From: Chitinophagaceae bacterium
GTDB lineage: Bacteria; Bacteroidota; Bacteroidia; Chitinophagales; Chitinophagaceae
Reading direction: 5' to 3'
Length of the DNA: 64,000 bases
NCBI GenBank assembly: GCA_023957755.1
Contig: JAMLGT010000011.1
Span: forward strand, 62,001 to 126,000
Shown: piece after piece, positions 45,731 to 55,263 of the stretch
Position numbering within the stretch: the first letter of the stretch is position 1
How the letters are laid out: every line of letters begins with the position of its first letter
Translations under genes and position numbers: made by a program
Notes under the pieces: generated by a model
What the model was told of the DNA's origin: nothing
Databases searched by the model: none
Seen by the model: only the letters and a program-made list of their open reading frames with translations

Positions 45731-46924
45731 ATGTTGATAAAACGGAAAGAATTTCTTCAGTTAGGTTCACTGGCTACTGCAAGCCTTTTTCTGCCTAAAT
45801 TTTTGAAAGCATTTGAAACAGGCCGGCTGGTGCCTCCGGGAAATAAAGTGTTGGTAATTCTGCAACTCAGTGGTGGTAATGACGGGTTGAATACTGTAAT
45901 TCCCATCAGAAACGATATTTATTATAAAGGCAGGCCGGGATTAGGTGTGCAGAAGTCTGAAGCCTTACAGCTTACCGATGAAGTGGGGATACATCCTTCA
46001 CTTTCCTTCTTTAAGGAACTCTATGATGATGGTTCATTGGGAATCATCAACAGTGTAGGGTATCCTAATCCTGACAGATCACACTTCAGGAGTATGGATA
46101 TCTGGCAGACTGCGAGCGAAAGCAATCAGTATCTTACTACCGGTTGGGTTGGGCGTTATCTGGATGCACAGTGTGATGGTTGTGGCCATCCTACTCAGGC
46201 TCTGGAGATTGATGATGTGCTGAGCCTGGCCATGAAAGGAGATAAACAGAAAGCGCTGGCACTGACTGACCCGAAAAAGTTGTTTAATGTAGGTAATGAA
46301 AAATATTTCAGGCAGATAAACGAATCGCATGATCACGAGGAAGCCGCTGCGGATTATCTCTACAAGACTCTGAGTGAAACGCTAAGTAGCGCAGATTATA
46401 TCTACCAGCAAAGCAAAAGAAGCCCTGCGCTACAAATGTATCCGGCTACGGCCATAGGAAAGAACCTGAAAACCATTGCTTCCCTGATCCTGAGTGATAT
46501 TAATACTAAGGTGTACTATCTGAGCCTCGGAAGCTTCGACACACATGTGGGTCAGAAGATACAACAGAAGCGGCTTTTTACTGAATTGAACGATGCTATA
46601 AAACCTTTTGTTCAGGATATGAAAAAGAATGGCCGATTTGAAGACGTAGTATTGATGACATTCAGTGAGTTTGGTAGAAGAGTAGCACAGAATGCCAGTG
46701 GTGGCACCGATCATGGGACAGCTAACAACATGTTTTTTGTAGGAGGTGGCCTGAAGCAAAAAGGACTTATTAATGGCATGCCCGATCTGGCTGATCTCGA
46801 TAATGGAGACCTTAAGTATCAGGTCGACTTCAAGTCTGTCTATGCTACCGTGTTAAGCAAGTGGCTCGATGCAGATGCTAAATCGATTCTGGGGAAGGAG
46901 TATGACCTGCTTCAGTTTGTATAG
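45731..46924 (+). CDS. DUF1501 family protein
   Basis: A 397-residue protein of the DUF1501 family, related to the alkaline phosphatase/sulfatase fold. The N-terminus KRKEFLQLGSLATASLFLPKF looks like a Tat-type or atypical signal. LQLSGGNDGLNTVIPIRND near residue 35 and TFSEFGRRVAQNASGGTDHG near residue 312 are family motifs. It probably acts outside the cytoplasm with the upstream DUF1800 protein; the substrate is unknown. Its stop codon lies inside a 20-bp palindrome shared with the convergent serS gene. Confidence 0.9.
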   Translation: MLIKRKEFLQLGSLATASLFLPKFLKAFETGRLVPPGNKVLVILQLSGGNDGLNTVIPIRNDIYYKGRPGLGVQKSEALQLTDEVGIHPSLSFFKELYDDGSLGIINSVGYPNPDRSHFRSMDIWQTASESNQYLTTGWVGRYLDAQCDGCGHPTQALEIDDVLSLAMKGDKQKALALTDPKKLFNVGNEKYFRQINESHDHEEAAADYLYKTLSETLSSADYIYQQSKRSPALQMYPATAIGKNLKTIASLILSDINTKVYYLSLGSFDTHVGQKIQQKRLFTELNDAIKPFVQDMKKNGRFEDVVLMTFSEFGRRVAQNASGGTDHGTANNMFFVGGGLKQKGLINGMPDLADLDNGDLKYQVDFKSVYATVLSKWLDADAKSILGKEYDLLQFV

Positions 46925-46936
46925 CATGCTATACAA
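46917..46936. terminator. 20-bp perfect palindrome at two convergent stops
   Basis: TTGTATAGCATGCTATACAA is a perfect palindrome. The DUF1501 stop (GTA TAG) and the serS stop (GTA TAG on the other strand) both lie in it. A bidirectional 3'-end hairpin is likely, although neither side has a U-run. Confidence 0.5.
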
Positions 46937-48200
46937 TCCAACTGCTTCCGAAATACGGACGGAGGCTGTCGGGAATGCGAATATTTACTTCTGTCTGATG
47001 GTTTTCCAGCAACGCAGCTACAATTCTTGGAAGTGCAAGGGATGATCCATTCAGCGTGTGAGCCAGGTGGTTTTTGCCCTCTGCATCTTTATAGCGAATT
47101 TTTGCCCGGTTGGCCTGGAAACTCTCAAAGTTGCTGACGGAGCTTACTTCCAGCCACCTTTTTTGAGCAGCGCTATACACTTCGAAGTCGTAAGTTAATG
47201 CTGAAGTGAAACTCATGTCACCACCGCATAGCCTTAGAATTCGATAGGGAAGCTCTAAGGAAGCGAGTAATTTTTCAACGTGTGCTACCATCCCCTCCAG
47301 TGCCTCATAGCTCTTGTCGGGCTCGCAGATCTGCACGATTTCCACCTTGTCGAACTGATGCAAACGGTTGAGCCCGCGTACATCTTTTCCATAGCTTCCT
47401 GCTTCTCTTCTAAAGCATGGAGTGTAGCCGGTGAGTTTGACAGGTAATTTTTCCAGATCAATGATTTCACCCCGGTAGAGATTGGTTAGTGGCACTTCGG
47501 CTGTGGGAATCAGATAGAAATTGTCAATCTGTACATGATACATTTGTCCTTCCTTATCAGGCAATTGTCCGGTACCATAAGCACTGGCTTCATTTACCAT
47601 CAGCGGAGCTTCATATTCCAGGTATCCCGCCTCTGTATTATAGTCCAGAAAATATTGTATCAGTGCACGCTGAAGTTTAGCGCCACGTCCTTTATAAAAT
47701 GGAAAGCCACTGCCTGTAACTTTATTTCCTGCTTCAAAATCGATCAAATCGAATTTTTTTGCAAGGTCCCAGTGCGATTGCGCGCCTTCATATAAGTCAG
47801 GCTTTACCCCCCCTTCTCTCACCACAACATTATCTTCAGGAGTCCTGCCTTCCGGTACGGAATCGTGTGGCAGGTTGGGCAGCAATACCAGTAATTCGTC
47901 TGCCTCTTTTTCAGCAGCGGCGAGTTGACCCGATACCGGTGCCATACTGTTTTTCAGTTTTAACACTTCTGCCTTCACTTCTTCTGCCTTTTCTTTCTGT
48001 CCGGAGGACATGAGTTCTTTGATTTGCCTTGAGGCATTGTTTATCCTGGACTGTGCTTCTTCTTTTTCAAATAGCAATTTCTTGCGAAGGTCATCAGCCT
48101 GCAAAAGCTTCTCCACAATCTCGTCGGCCTGAAAATGCTTTTTGGCGAGCCTTTTTAATACCTCTTCTTTGTTTTGTCTGATATAAGGAATCTGTAACAT
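46929..48200 (-). CDS. serS: seryl-tRNA synthetase
   Basis: A 423-residue class II synthetase that charges tRNA-Ser. The N-terminal coiled-coil arm spans about residues 25-100. Motif 2 (PCFRREAGSYGKDVRGLNRLHQF in pattern) and motif 3 (LNGSSLALPRIVAALLENHQ) are intact. The start at 48200 (MLQIPYIRQN) gives the family N-terminus; an upstream ATG at 48218 adds six residues. Downstream it converges on DUF1501. Confidence 0.97.
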   Translation of the reverse strand: MLQIPYIRQNKEEVLKRLAKKHFQADEIVEKLLQADDLRKKLLFEKEEAQSRINNASRQIKELMSSGQKEKAEEVKAEVLKLKNSMAPVSGQLAAAEKEADELLVLLPNLPHDSVPEGRTPEDNVVVREGGVKPDLYEGAQSHWDLAKKFDLIDFEAGNKVTGSGFPFYKGRGAKLQRALIQYFLDYNTEAGYLEYEAPLMVNEASAYGTGQLPDKEGQMYHVQIDNFYLIPTAEVPLTNLYRGEIIDLEKLPVKLTGYTPCFRREAGSYGKDVRGLNRLHQFDKVEIVQICEPDKSYEALEGMVAHVEKLLASLELPYRILRLCGGDMSFTSALTYDFEVYSAAQKRWLEVSSVSNFESFQANRAKIRYKDAEGKNHLAHTLNGSSLALPRIVAALLENHQTEVNIRIPDSLRPYFGSSWIV

Positions 48201-48245
48201 GGGTGCAAAGGTAATCAACTACAAAATACGCTCAGAACGGTTATT

Positions 48246-48272
48246 TTGAACCTTCCTGGTTGCATATCTTTG
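48246..48272 (+). promoter_or_regulatory. candidate promoter, possibly leaderless start
   Basis: TTG at 48246 and TATCTTTG at 48265-48272, 16 nt apart, fit the Bacteroidota -33/-7 elements. The ATG at 48278 lies only 5 nt after the -7 element, where transcription would begin, so the mRNA may be leaderless. Confidence 0.45.
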
Positions 48273-48277
48273 CAGTT

Positions 48278-48637
48278 ATGGCTCAATACGATGATGATCT
48301 GCAATCGCGGTGGCAGAAACTGGAGGATCGGTTCAGAGATAAATTTAATAAAGAACCTGACCTTGAAACTGTCCTGATGCTGGTTGGTATGCAGGAACTG
48401 CGAAATACGCAGCACAAATTTAATAAAGAAGAAAAGCAGGACCTGATGCATATTGCTACCTGTACGGTGCTTGCTCAAAGCGGCTATTACAACCTCACAA
48501 GGTACGACGAGCAGGGGTGGCCCTATTTTGAATTGGCCAAGCCCTTACCTGAGCTGATCGGGAAGGAGCAGGAAGATTTTATTAAAGATCATGTATTGCT
48601 GTATTTTGAGAATATGGAAAGAGAGTGGAGTGCCTGA
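48278..48637 (+). CDS. conserved hypothetical protein
   Basis: A 119-residue soluble, acidic, mostly helical protein (AQYDDDLQSRWQKLEDRF at the start, YFENMEREWSA at the end). No named domain recognised; similar small proteins are found in Bacteroidota. The ATG at 48278 is preferred to an in-frame start at 48260, because a promoter-like -7 element ends at 48272. It is divergent from serS. Confidence 0.7.
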   Translation: MAQYDDDLQSRWQKLEDRFRDKFNKEPDLETVLMLVGMQELRNTQHKFNKEEKQDLMHIATCTVLAQSGYYNLTRYDEQGWPYFELAKPLPELIGKEQEDFIKDHVLLYFENMEREWSA

Positions 48638-48706
48638 AAAGTATTGGCAATAGTCCGGCTATGAAAAAATCATTAACTTCATAAGCGTTAGCAGATACGG
48701 TAGCTT

Positions 48707-49078
48707 ATGGTTTCTACTTCTCCCATGCAATGCCTCTTTTGTGGTAAGCCTGTAAGGGGCCGTACAGACAAGAAGTTCTGTGATGATTACTGCCGGAACA
48801 ATTATAACAATCGATTAAAGAGCAAGACTACTAATCTTGTACGCAATACAAATAATGCACTAATGAAAAACAGGCGTGTACTGGAGTCGCTGTTGCCTGA
48901 GGGTGAGGAGATGGGTAAGGTGCACAAAGAGAAGCTCGTGGAGCATGGGTTTCATTTTAAATACATTACACATCTTTATACTAACAAGAAAGGAAATACC
49001 TACTTTTTCTGTTATGATATGGGGTATCTGCCCCTGGAAAACGACTGGTATTTGCTGGTAAAACGCAAGGAGGAATAA
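48707..49078 (+). CDS. zinc-ribbon hypothetical protein
   Basis: A 123-residue protein. The N-terminus CLFCGKPVRGRTDKKFCDDYC gives C-x2-C-x12-C-x3-C, a likely treble-clef zinc site. The rest is basic with a C-terminal beta segment (GNTYFFCYDMGYLPLENDWY). Nucleic-acid or protein binding is plausible. Start at 48707 or 48725. No named family beyond the zinc ribbon. Confidence 0.7.
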   Translation: MVSTSPMQCLFCGKPVRGRTDKKFCDDYCRNNYNNRLKSKTTNLVRNTNNALMKNRRVLESLLPEGEEMGKVHKEKLVEHGFHFKYITHLYTNKKGNTYFFCYDMGYLPLENDWYLLVKRKEE

Positions 49079-49161
49079 GCGCTTATTAAAGGCTTGTGAA
49101 ATCTTAACCGACTGCAATTTGCATTAGATTTTTTCTAATTTTCCTTTGTAACTTGAGGGTT

Positions 49162-50205
49162 ATGAGATCTGTTTTTTACCTATGGGTATGCCTGCTTATG
49201 ACAGGGAATGTTTCGGCACAGAAGGTGGCGACTGTGCAGGAGCTGGCACAATGGATCGATTCACATTATAAGGATTCTGCCCTGAAGGTAAGTGCTGCCT
49301 ACAGATGGGTTACAGAAAATATTAGTTACAGTACTGAGAAGGCTTTTGCCATTAACCACGGGTTGGATAAGCGCGCAGTGATAGATGTGGCTTTTGAGAG
49401 GCGGAAGGGAGTGTGCGAAAATTTTGCGGCAATCTTTTCGGAGCTATGCAAGCTCATGGGGTTTCGGTCTGAGGTAATAGAAGGATATACGGTGCAGCAT
49501 GGTGCTATGGATGAAGTAGGTCATGCATGGGTAGCTGTGAATATGGAAAACGACTGGTATTTGTTTGATCCCACCTGGGATGTACAGTACAGGCCTGCCT
49601 ATAAATATTATAAGTTGAGAGGCGATGAGTTTATCAGTTCACATGTGCCTTATGATCCTATCTGGAAACTGTTGCCCTACCGCGAAGAAAGCCGTAAGAG
49701 GGGGGGCATTGCCAACAATTATAAAGATTCTTTAGAAATATTTCTTTCCATGGATAGTGTAGCAAGGTTCAGGTCGGCTGCAAAGCGAATAGAATCAGAT
49801 CGGGCAAAGAACCGTTTGGTTAATGCTAATTATAAAGTAGTAAAAGGCCGGTTGGAAGAACAGTTACAGGAGCTACAGGTGAAAGATTATGAAAAGAGTG
49901 TGTCATTTATGAATCTGGCTGCCGAAAAGATGAATGACTTTGTGGATTATCGCAATGCAAGATTCAAACCTTTGAAAAGCGAAACGGAAATTCGTATGAT
50001 GCTCTCCGGTGTGGAAGGTATGCTGGATTCTGCACTTGTTTATCTCACTAAAGTAGATCACAGCGAAGCGGTGCTGGTGTATGGCACCGGCCCGGCACGA
50101 GAGAATGAATCTGCTTTAAGAAAGAAATTGAAGACTCTGGAGGCTTTCGTCAATCAATATTTTGCTACCGCAGCCAATGAAAGAGAAAAGTTGTTCAGGG
50201 AGTGA
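49162..50205 (+). CDS. secreted transglutaminase-like protein
   Basis: A 347-residue protein with a signal peptide (RSVFYLWVCLLMTGNVSAQ). The transglutaminase/peptidase core shows KGVCENFAAIFSELCKLMG near residue 77 (catalytic Cys), DEVGHAWVAV near residue 118 (His) and WYLFDPTWDV near residue 135 (Asp), so the triad is complete. The C-terminal half is helical and of unknown role. It may act as a protease or amide-bond enzyme in the periplasm. ATG 49162 is preferred over the TTG at 49153. Confidence 0.82.
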   Translation: MRSVFYLWVCLLMTGNVSAQKVATVQELAQWIDSHYKDSALKVSAAYRWVTENISYSTEKAFAINHGLDKRAVIDVAFERRKGVCENFAAIFSELCKLMGFRSEVIEGYTVQHGAMDEVGHAWVAVNMENDWYLFDPTWDVQYRPAYKYYKLRGDEFISSHVPYDPIWKLLPYREESRKRGGIANNYKDSLEIFLSMDSVARFRSAAKRIESDRAKNRLVNANYKVVKGRLEEQLQELQVKDYEKSVSFMNLAAEKMNDFVDYRNARFKPLKSETEIRMMLSGVEGMLDSALVYLTKVDHSEAVLVYGTGPARENESALRKKLKTLEAFVNQYFATAANEREKLFRE

Positions 50206-50230
50206 CTTTCAATTGGTTACAGGCAGCCAG

Positions 50231-52546
50231 TTATAACAGATCAACCTGGCTGTAATGAATTACACTATAGATTTCAGATGATGAAGTATAGGTGTTGGTG
50301 TTAAAAGTGTTTGCTCTAATTGCAGCTATGTCATCCGATTCAGGTGTACACAAATTCCCTGTGATTTCCTGTGAATCGTCAGAAAAGGCTACCAGCGAAA
50401 TCCTGTTCCAGTTCATAAAATGAGTTGACTGGCATTTCTCTGCGATTGGCAACAGCGTGCCGTACTTTACCAGAATGATTCCCGGCAGGTAGTGGCTTTG
50501 GATAGTATGCCATTTACCTCCCTCAAGGATATGCTTCGTCTGCAAATCAATCCACCTGCCTTCAGGCAGATAAACTTTTCTTTCTGAAGTTTCGGATTCC
50601 ATTAAGGGTGCAATGAGCAGGTCATTTCCTAGCAGGTAGGCATCTTCGATAGTCCATACTGTGGGGTCTTCAGGGTAGTTTAGTAGTAAGGCTTTTAGCA
50701 AAGGTAGTCCTGCATCGGCACTCAGCTTAGCTTGGGTGTAGATATATGGAATCAGCCTGTAGCGTAGTTCCGAAATCTTTCTGAACTGTTTTTGGAATTG
50801 GGTGCTAAAGTGCCACGGTTCGCGTGGTGGAAATCCGTGTACACGGCTGTGTGAGCTGAGTAAACCAAAGAATGCCCATCGTGCAAATAGGGCTTCCAAA
50901 GGCGATTCAGAGAATCCACCGATATCATGGCTCCAGAAAGTGAAGCCGCTAAGCCCGAGAGAAAGTCCCCCTCTGAGTGTTCCGGCCATTCCGGCATCAG
51001 ACACTTCTGCGTCTCCTCCCCAGTGAATGGGATATCGCTGGCTTCCGGCCCAGGCACTTCGTGCCCAGATGATTCTTTCGCCGGTTGTTTCTGCCGCAAG
51101 GTCAGATACGGTCTTGTTATATCTAAGTGGGTAAAGGTTATGCTCGGTCAACCCGTCTGCTCCTGAGGAGTAATGTCCATTCAGCGGAGCTGCTTCACCA
51201 AAATCTACTTTGATGTTAGAGGCGCCAAGCCGGTAAAGTGTCCTTAATTTATTCTGATACCACTCAATTGTCTGCGGGTTTGAGAAATCCAGAATTGCAT
51301 CCTCAGTGGGAGGATTGCCTTTGGCATCTTTGATATGAAGCCCTTTGCTTATTATTTCAGGGAACAGGGTATTGCCCGGCCTGAAATAAGGTATTTGCCA
51401 GAGTGATGTCCGAAATCCTTGTGCCTTTAAGCTGCTCATCATCTCAACGGGGGCCGGAAATTTCTCTTTATTAAATTTAAAGTCGCAGTTGGTGCCATTT
51501 TCAAACCACCCCGCATCGATGTGAATCACATCGCATGGGAATTTCATTTCTCTCATTCTGGAAGCTACTTCCATTACTTCGCTTTGTGAAGTATAGGTAA
51601 GGCATCCCATCCACAAACCAAACGACCAGAGTGGAGGCATGGCAGCTCTTCCTGTCAGTGAGGTGTATTCGTAAAGTATTTCAGCGGGATTTCCGATGAA
51701 CAAGAATAGGTCCAGCGTATCATCTCCCGAATAAATTGTATTGGCTCCCTGATGTGTGTTCCCAAAGTCAAAAGTGAGTGGTGCAGATGTATGGACAAAC
51801 ATGCCGTATCCCCGATTGCTGAAAAAGAAGGGTATCGGCTTGTACATCTGTGGAGAAGCAGCGCTCTGTGCATCTGCTGCGAACAGATTTAATTTTTGCC
51901 CCCTCTTATTGAGGGATGTAAAGGACTCTCCACAACCGTAAATCTTTTCGTCTGCAAGAAGTGAGAATGTGGCCGCTATTTTCTTAGCATAGTCTGCCGT
52001 ATCTCTCATAAAGCAAAAAGGTGGGTACTTGGAGTGCATAGCCTTCAGGTCGGGTGTACTAAGTGTTTCAGTCAGAATCCTTCCGGATCGGTCTTTCAAC
52101 CTGATAGAGAAATGTGTAGTATTTATTTCAACATAGCCGAAAGGACTTTTGTAAGTGACTTTTTCTTCTTTCCGGGTTGTCGTCCATGAATTGGACTGTG
52201 GTATCTTACCGGGAACCATCAGCGAGTCGCGTTCTGTAATAGGCTGTTTGCCCGTTTGCATACGTAGCCGAATGGTCCGGGGGGTCAGAAAAGAAACAGC
52301 AAATTCGGTGGTTGGATGAAGTTCATAATCCTGAAATGGAGCGCCTTTTTCTGTCTGCAATTCAAGGTGCTTATCAATTTTATTGAAAAACCAGTCTGAT
52401 ACGTATTTATGAAACAGCCATTTTAATTTTCCTTTTCCGCTATCCGGGTCAAATGAAAGGGCGTCATGTGCTACGAAGAATTCATTGTCGGTGTCTCTGA
52501 ATCCTTCGCTCATATCTAAGGGCTGATTAAGGAGGTATTTTTTCAT
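50231..52546 (-). CDS. alpha-glucosidase-type glycoside hydrolase, GH31
   Basis: A 771-residue GH31 enzyme. LWMGCLTYTSQSEVMEVA, CDVIHIDAGWF and NIKVDFGEAAP are visible; the Asp of KVDFGE is the nucleophile position. HWGGDAEVSDAGMAG carries the acid/base Asp. There is no signal peptide, so it is probably cytoplasmic. Specificity between alpha-glucosidase and alpha-xylosidase is not settled by the motifs. It is followed upstream in the same direction by GH13, 18 bp away, with a divergent AraC regulator: an alpha-glucan module. Confidence 0.9.
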   Translation of the reverse strand: MKKYLLNQPLDMSEGFRDTDNEFFVAHDALSFDPDSGKGKLKWLFHKYVSDWFFNKIDKHLELQTEKGAPFQDYELHPTTEFAVSFLTPRTIRLRMQTGKQPITERDSLMVPGKIPQSNSWTTTRKEEKVTYKSPFGYVEINTTHFSIRLKDRSGRILTETLSTPDLKAMHSKYPPFCFMRDTADYAKKIAATFSLLADEKIYGCGESFTSLNKRGQKLNLFAADAQSAASPQMYKPIPFFFSNRGYGMFVHTSAPLTFDFGNTHQGANTIYSGDDTLDLFLFIGNPAEILYEYTSLTGRAAMPPLWSFGLWMGCLTYTSQSEVMEVASRMREMKFPCDVIHIDAGWFENGTNCDFKFNKEKFPAPVEMMSSLKAQGFRTSLWQIPYFRPGNTLFPEIISKGLHIKDAKGNPPTEDAILDFSNPQTIEWYQNKLRTLYRLGASNIKVDFGEAAPLNGHYSSGADGLTEHNLYPLRYNKTVSDLAAETTGERIIWARSAWAGSQRYPIHWGGDAEVSDAGMAGTLRGGLSLGLSGFTFWSHDIGGFSESPLEALFARWAFFGLLSSHSRVHGFPPREPWHFSTQFQKQFRKISELRYRLIPYIYTQAKLSADAGLPLLKALLLNYPEDPTVWTIEDAYLLGNDLLIAPLMESETSERKVYLPEGRWIDLQTKHILEGGKWHTIQSHYLPGIILVKYGTLLPIAEKCQSTHFMNWNRISLVAFSDDSQEITGNLCTPESDDIAAIRANTFNTNTYTSSSEIYSVIHYSQVDLL

Positions 52547-52564
52547 AAGTTCAAAATTTCAAAG

Positions 52565-54163
52565 TCAATCTTTTACAACTACTTCATACACCAGCACAGC
52601 GTATGGAGGCAGTGTGATTTTCCATTCGTTCGCATTTTCTTCAGGTAGTTGTTTGCCCCATAAGATATCAGGCTTCCCTGTGAGGCCGGTACCACTCAAG
52701 TTGAAAATAGTATTCTTTTCAGTACTGCTAAGGTTGGTGATGATGACTGCTGCCTTTTGTTTATCCCTCCTGATAAAACTGAATACACTATCCTGATTAT
52801 TAAGAAGAGGCTTGTAAGTTCCGTTGACCAGTGTGGAATGAGTACGCCTGAGTTGAATCATCTTCTTGTAGAAGTTCCACAAAGATTCAGGATCATCTTT
52901 TTGTTCCTCGTACGAGATACCATCGTTAGGTTTTACTAAAGTGCTATCCCACCAGGGGCCGGTATCCTTATACCAGAATGCCATTCCCATGCCGGTATCA
53001 CTCTTATACCATTCAAAGGCTTCCCTTTCGGGGATTTCGTTGGCATCGGTCATCCCCCATTTCATGAATCCTCCTGCGCCACGCATTCCTATTTCCTGGC
53101 CATAATAGATGGAAGGCACACCACCTGTGAGGAGGTTGAGGGCCGCACCAATCCTGAGTTTTCCCGGATTTTCACCTACTACGGTAGCGAAGCGGGGCAT
53201 GTCGTGGTTTTCTATAAAGACAATCTGATTTTTGCCTTTAGGGGTAAGTAGAAAGGTGGAGTCCATCATTGTACTCAGCTTTTCTTTATCCATGTCTCTT
53301 ATAGCAAATGCGATACGAAAAGCAAATACCCAGTCCACATCGGCCCTGGTCAGGTAGTCATCCCCGAAAGAAGCCCAGTCAGCTTGCTCTGCTATAATTC
53401 TTATTTTAGGATTGATGGCTTTTAGTTTCAGGATTAGCGGTTTCCAAAAGGATTCGAATTGATTGGTCCAGCGCCCTTTTTTGTCCAGGTCATCCATCAT
53501 GTGGTCAAGTCTGAATCCATCAACTCCGTCTGAAAAATCGCCATCTCCATTCGGGTCGAGCCAATGGCTGAATAGTTTATAGTTATATTCTTTTACTTTC
53601 TCACTGTTAAGATTCACGGTGGTGATCTTCTTAAATACACCATCGTACCCCTTTAATCCATCGAGGTCGTACACAATGGTGGATGGTTTCGTGTGAGCAC
53701 TATCGTCATAGGTGATATAATCACTGTAGGGAGAAGATAAATTTCCGTAAGAATCTTTATACCAGAGGTGATCTTCTGTAACATACTGTGTTTCCATGTC
53801 CATATATATCTTCATACCTCTGCGGTGAATTTCTTTTACCAATTTGAGGTAGTCATCCATAGTGCCAAAACGGGGATCAATTTCTTCAAAACTGTCAGCA
53901 AAATAATTATGATAATAAGGCGATTGGTAAAGTGGAAGCATCAGAATGGAAGTAATTCCCAGATCCTGCAGGTAGTCTAATTTATCGTACAAGCCATTCA
54001 GGTCACCGTGCTGATCACCATTACTATCGTAAAAACTTCTCTGTACCACATGGTAAATGACTTCGTTGTCGGGTGCTGGTACGAAGGTGGAAGAATTTTG
54101 GTTTCCCTGACTGCATCCGAAAATGAGAATTGCAGTGATTATGGGAAGGAAATATTTTTTCAT
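52565..54163 (-). CDS. lipoprotein alpha-amylase-family enzyme, GH13
   Basis: A 532-residue GH13 enzyme. The ATG at 54163 gives a lipoprotein signal (FLPIITAILIFGCSQ; lipobox Cys), so it is membrane-anchored. Motifs are DGFRLDHMMDD (nucleophile Asp), IRIIAEQADW (acid Glu) and VFIENHDMPR (transition-state Asp). It should degrade starch-like or maltodextrin substrates, with the GH31 enzyme 18 bp downstream acting on the products. A longer start at 54220 would hide the lipobox. Divergent from the AraC gene. Confidence 0.9.
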   Translation of the reverse strand: MKKYFLPIITAILIFGCSQGNQNSSTFVPAPDNEVIYHVVQRSFYDSNGDQHGDLNGLYDKLDYLQDLGITSILMLPLYQSPYYHNYFADSFEEIDPRFGTMDDYLKLVKEIHRRGMKIYMDMETQYVTEDHLWYKDSYGNLSSPYSDYITYDDSAHTKPSTIVYDLDGLKGYDGVFKKITTVNLNSEKVKEYNYKLFSHWLDPNGDGDFSDGVDGFRLDHMMDDLDKKGRWTNQFESFWKPLILKLKAINPKIRIIAEQADWASFGDDYLTRADVDWVFAFRIAFAIRDMDKEKLSTMMDSTFLLTPKGKNQIVFIENHDMPRFATVVGENPGKLRIGAALNLLTGGVPSIYYGQEIGMRGAGGFMKWGMTDANEIPEREAFEWYKSDTGMGMAFWYKDTGPWWDSTLVKPNDGISYEEQKDDPESLWNFYKKMIQLRRTHSTLVNGTYKPLLNNQDSVFSFIRRDKQKAAVIITNLSSTEKNTIFNLSGTGLTGKPDILWGKQLPEENANEWKITLPPYAVLVYEVVVKD

Positions 54164-54226
54164 TGCAGATAATTCTTTTGATGGTCTTACAAAGATGAAT
54201 TTATTTTTTATTGAACCCATCCACTA

Positions 54227-54253
54227 TTGTGGCCATCATGTGTACTATATTTG
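54227..54253 (+). promoter_or_regulatory. candidate promoter for the AraC-type regulator
   Basis: TTG at 54227 and TATATTTG at 54246-54253, separated by 16 nt, match the Bacteroidota -33/-7 elements. Transcription would begin about 10 nt before ATG 54270. The spacing equals that seen at 48246-48272. Confidence 0.5.
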
Positions 54254-54269
54254 CTTTACCTGATTATTG

Positions 54270-55130
54270 ATGATTATGAAGCCATTTTTAGAGCGAGTGG
54301 AAACAGACTCGGCAAACTCCATAAGGGTGCAGCGTTACGAACAGACTATGATTGAGGTGCCATTGCACTTCCATCCGGAGCATGAATTGGTATATGTACA
54401 AAAAGGACATGGCAGGCTCTTGCTGGGTGATGTAGAGGGGCGTTTTGGTGCAGGAGAAATGTTTTTTATTCCCGGGAGTGTCCCTCATCTTTTTTCAGAT
54501 GAGTTTATGCGCACGGGCAAACATGTGGCTACGAAGGTGTTTGTGATTCAGTTTAAGGAATCGCTGATCGGGAATTTTATGAGCCTCCCTGAGTTTGGCC
54601 GTGTGCGGTCTTTCATCGAGTCGGCCGGTGCAGGCTATCGGATTCAGGCCACACCCACATTGGTTAGGGGAGTCAGGAGAATGGAGTTGTTAAGAGGACT
54701 GGCAAGGTTTATTTTGTTGATTGAAATGATCAATGATGTGGTGGAAGGCCGCAGGTATGAGCCGCTGGGCGTTTTGGGCAACAAACCGTTGAACAACCAT
54801 ATTGCTTTTCTTCGATTGAAAAAGCTGAATGCGTTTCTCAATGAGTATGCAGAGAATGATATCACAATCAGAGAGGCTTCGGATTTATTGAACATGAACA
54901 CTACATCTTTTTGCAGGTTTTTGAGACGAGAAACCGGAAAAACATTTAGTGAGCACTTGTGTTTTTATAGGATAAACCATGCTTGCAAACTGCTTAGGGA
55001 GACAGATAAGCCGGTAGTTGAAATTTGCTATGATGCCGGTTTTAACAATCCATCCTATTTTTTCAGGAGGTTTAAAAAACAGATGGGGAAATCCCCGGCA
55101 TTATACAGGCAACACTACGGAGGTGTATAG
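54270..55130 (+). CDS. AraC-family transcriptional regulator
   Basis: A 286-residue regulator. The N-terminal cupin-like sensor domain includes VPLHFHPEHELVYVQKG and FIPGSVPHLF. The C-terminal double helix-turn-helix spans about the last 100 residues (ITIREASDLLNMNTTSF; VVEICYDAGFNNPSYFFRRF). It is divergent from the GH13/GH31 pair and probably regulates it in response to a glucan-derived sugar. Start at 54270 or 54276. Confidence 0.9.
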   Translation: MIMKPFLERVETDSANSIRVQRYEQTMIEVPLHFHPEHELVYVQKGHGRLLLGDVEGRFGAGEMFFIPGSVPHLFSDEFMRTGKHVATKVFVIQFKESLIGNFMSLPEFGRVRSFIESAGAGYRIQATPTLVRGVRRMELLRGLARFILLIEMINDVVEGRRYEPLGVLGNKPLNNHIAFLRLKKLNAFLNEYAENDITIREASDLLNMNTTSFCRFLRRETGKTFSEHLCFYRINHACKLLRETDKPVVEICYDAGFNNPSYFFRRFKKQMGKSPALYRQHYGGV

Positions 55131-55263
55131 AATAATTGTAATATGTGAATCTGTGCCGGATAAATCTGATTGAACGTGAAAAAGAGGTGCTTATCCACTT
55201 ATATAATAGCTCTCTAAGCCTTAAAATTATTATTCCTAATTTTGACGCCGTAAAATGTAATAT

